This document shows, piece by piece, positions 5,317 through 5,935 of a DNA stretch of 5,935 nt. The stretch's first letter is position 1. The number at the start of each line of letters is the position of its first letter. Origin of the DNA: Neptuniibacter sp. Lineage in GTDB: Bacteria > Pseudomonadota > Gammaproteobacteria > Pseudomonadales > Balneatricaceae. The notes under the pieces were generated by a model. The model made no database searches and was not told the DNA's origin. It worked only from the letters and a program-made list of their open reading frames with translations. The translations under genes were made by a program, and so were the position numbers. The stretch spans positions 1-5,935 of the forward strand of contig JAIBDV010000212.1 in the NCBI GenBank assembly GCA_024686055.1, read 5' to 3'.

Positions 5317-5935
5317 TTAGAGATTACTGGCGGGCATGGTAGCAGATCCCGCCGCTAATCGTGGCCGGCGTTGCTGCTGATAGAGCCAGCCGCTCAGCGC
5401 CAGGGTCAGGCTGAGTATCAGTAACGAAGCCCCAATCACCCCGTTCCAGCCTGCCCATTGCCAGAAAGGGTCGAGATAGAAACCACCGCAGCTGGCACCC
5501 AGGTAATAGAACACCAGATACAGCGAACTGGCGCTGGCACGGGCTTGCGTGGCCTGCTGGCTGACCCAGCTGCTGGCGCTGGAATGGGCGATAAAAAAGC
5601 CAAACGCATTGATCAGAAAGCCAGTAATGATCGCTGGTAGTGAACCGATCAGGGTCACCAGCGAGCCCAGCATCAGCAGCACGATACCGCAGGCCATCAC
5701 CACCGGTAAGGGCAGCCGGTTAGCGATCTGACCACAACAGGCCGAGCCGAAGGTGCCACTCAGGTAGGTCAGAAACAGCAGCCCGAGCCAGGTTGGCGCC
5801 AAGTTGAACGGGGTGTCGCTGAGGACATAGGTGATATAGCTGTACTGGTTAGAGAAGATAAAGAAGTTTAGCCCCCCGATCAGGTAGGCAGTCACCAGCA
5901 AAGGGTTCTTTAGGTGGCCCGTGAGATCGCGGCTC
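5317..5935 (-). CDS. MFS transporter, YnfM-like, C-terminal half (5' end beyond window)
   Basis: Inner-membrane major facilitator carrier. The minus frame is open from the right edge to TAA (5317-5319), giving 205 residues. Frames starting at TTG (5901) are internal: the sequence upstream (SRDLTGHLKNP) reads as the normal loop entering TM7. Six hydrophobic segments fit the C-terminal bundle. The stretches FLTYLSGTFGS, GFFIAHSSASSWV, ASSLYLVFYYLGAS and WNGVIG resemble E. coli YnfM, an uncharacterised efflux-type carrier of about 400 aa, so roughly half is missing. The end is a polar tail of about 25 residues. It is 28 nt ahead of the FAH-family gene, suggesting one operon. The substrate cannot be told. 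Confidence 0.88.
   Translation of the reverse strand, partial: SRDLTGHLKNPLLVTAYLIGGLNFFIFSNQYSYITYVLSDTPFNLAPTWLGLLFLTYLSGTFGSACCGQIANRLPLPVVMACGIVLLMLGSLVTLIGSLPAIITGFLINAFGFFIAHSSASSWVSQQATQARASASSLYLVFYYLGASCGGFYLDPFWQWAGWNGVIGASLLILSLTLALSGWLYQQQRRPRLAAGSATMPASNL

Overview
The window looks like chromosomal DNA of a Gammaproteobacterium, most likely a marine, Oceanospirillales-type organism. This is inferred from protein character (TRAP-type binding protein, HemJ, YnfM-like carrier, FAHD1-like enzyme, MocR regulator next to an mmsA-type dehydrogenase) and from good Shine-Dalgarno sites. No rRNA or other marker gene fixes the genus. All recognisable genes lie on the minus strand, so they are transcribed right to left; long plus-strand frames are antisense shadows.

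Layout, in transcription order from the right edge. (1) A YnfM-like MFS carrier, 5' end cut by the window edge (5317 to edge). After 28 nt comes (2) a FAHD1-like fumarylacetoacetate hydrolase family enzyme (4629-5288), and after 50 nt (3) hemJ, a membrane protoporphyrinogen oxidase (4165-4578). Spacing suggests one operon. (4) A 318-nt non-coding stretch holds a REPIN-like inverted pair of REP hairpins (4079-4152) and a candidate dctP promoter containing a palindrome (3960-3990). (5) dctP, a periplasmic TRAP solute-binding protein, is cut by an in-frame TAG at 2977-2979; the next 44 codons keep the same frame and encode the expected DctP C-terminus up to a TAA at 2842, followed by an intrinsic terminator. 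No dctQ/dctM lies beside it. (6) A MocR/GntR-aminotransferase regulator (1296-2756) starts just past that terminator. (7) A 227-nt gap is rich in signals: two perfect consensus DnaA boxes in a 32-bp inverted repeat plus two near-matches, a 16-bp palindrome, and a perfect 10-bp direct repeat of 34-bp period close to the next start. (8) mmsA, a CoA-acylating (methyl)malonate-semialdehyde dehydrogenase, runs off the left edge with 356 codons present.

Functionally, the left half resembles a uptake/regulator/catabolism neighbourhood. The MocR protein probably controls mmsA, whose family makes acetyl-CoA or propionyl-CoA from malonate or methylmalonate semialdehyde (beta-alanine, valine or inositol breakdown), possibly together with the nearby binding protein. 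The right half is a small operon for a carrier, a keto-acid enzyme and a haem-pathway enzyme. I saw no phage, IS element, CRISPR, tRNA or defence genes. The most unusual items are the nonsense codon in dctP, the DnaA-box cluster, the direct repeat before mmsA and the REPIN-like element.
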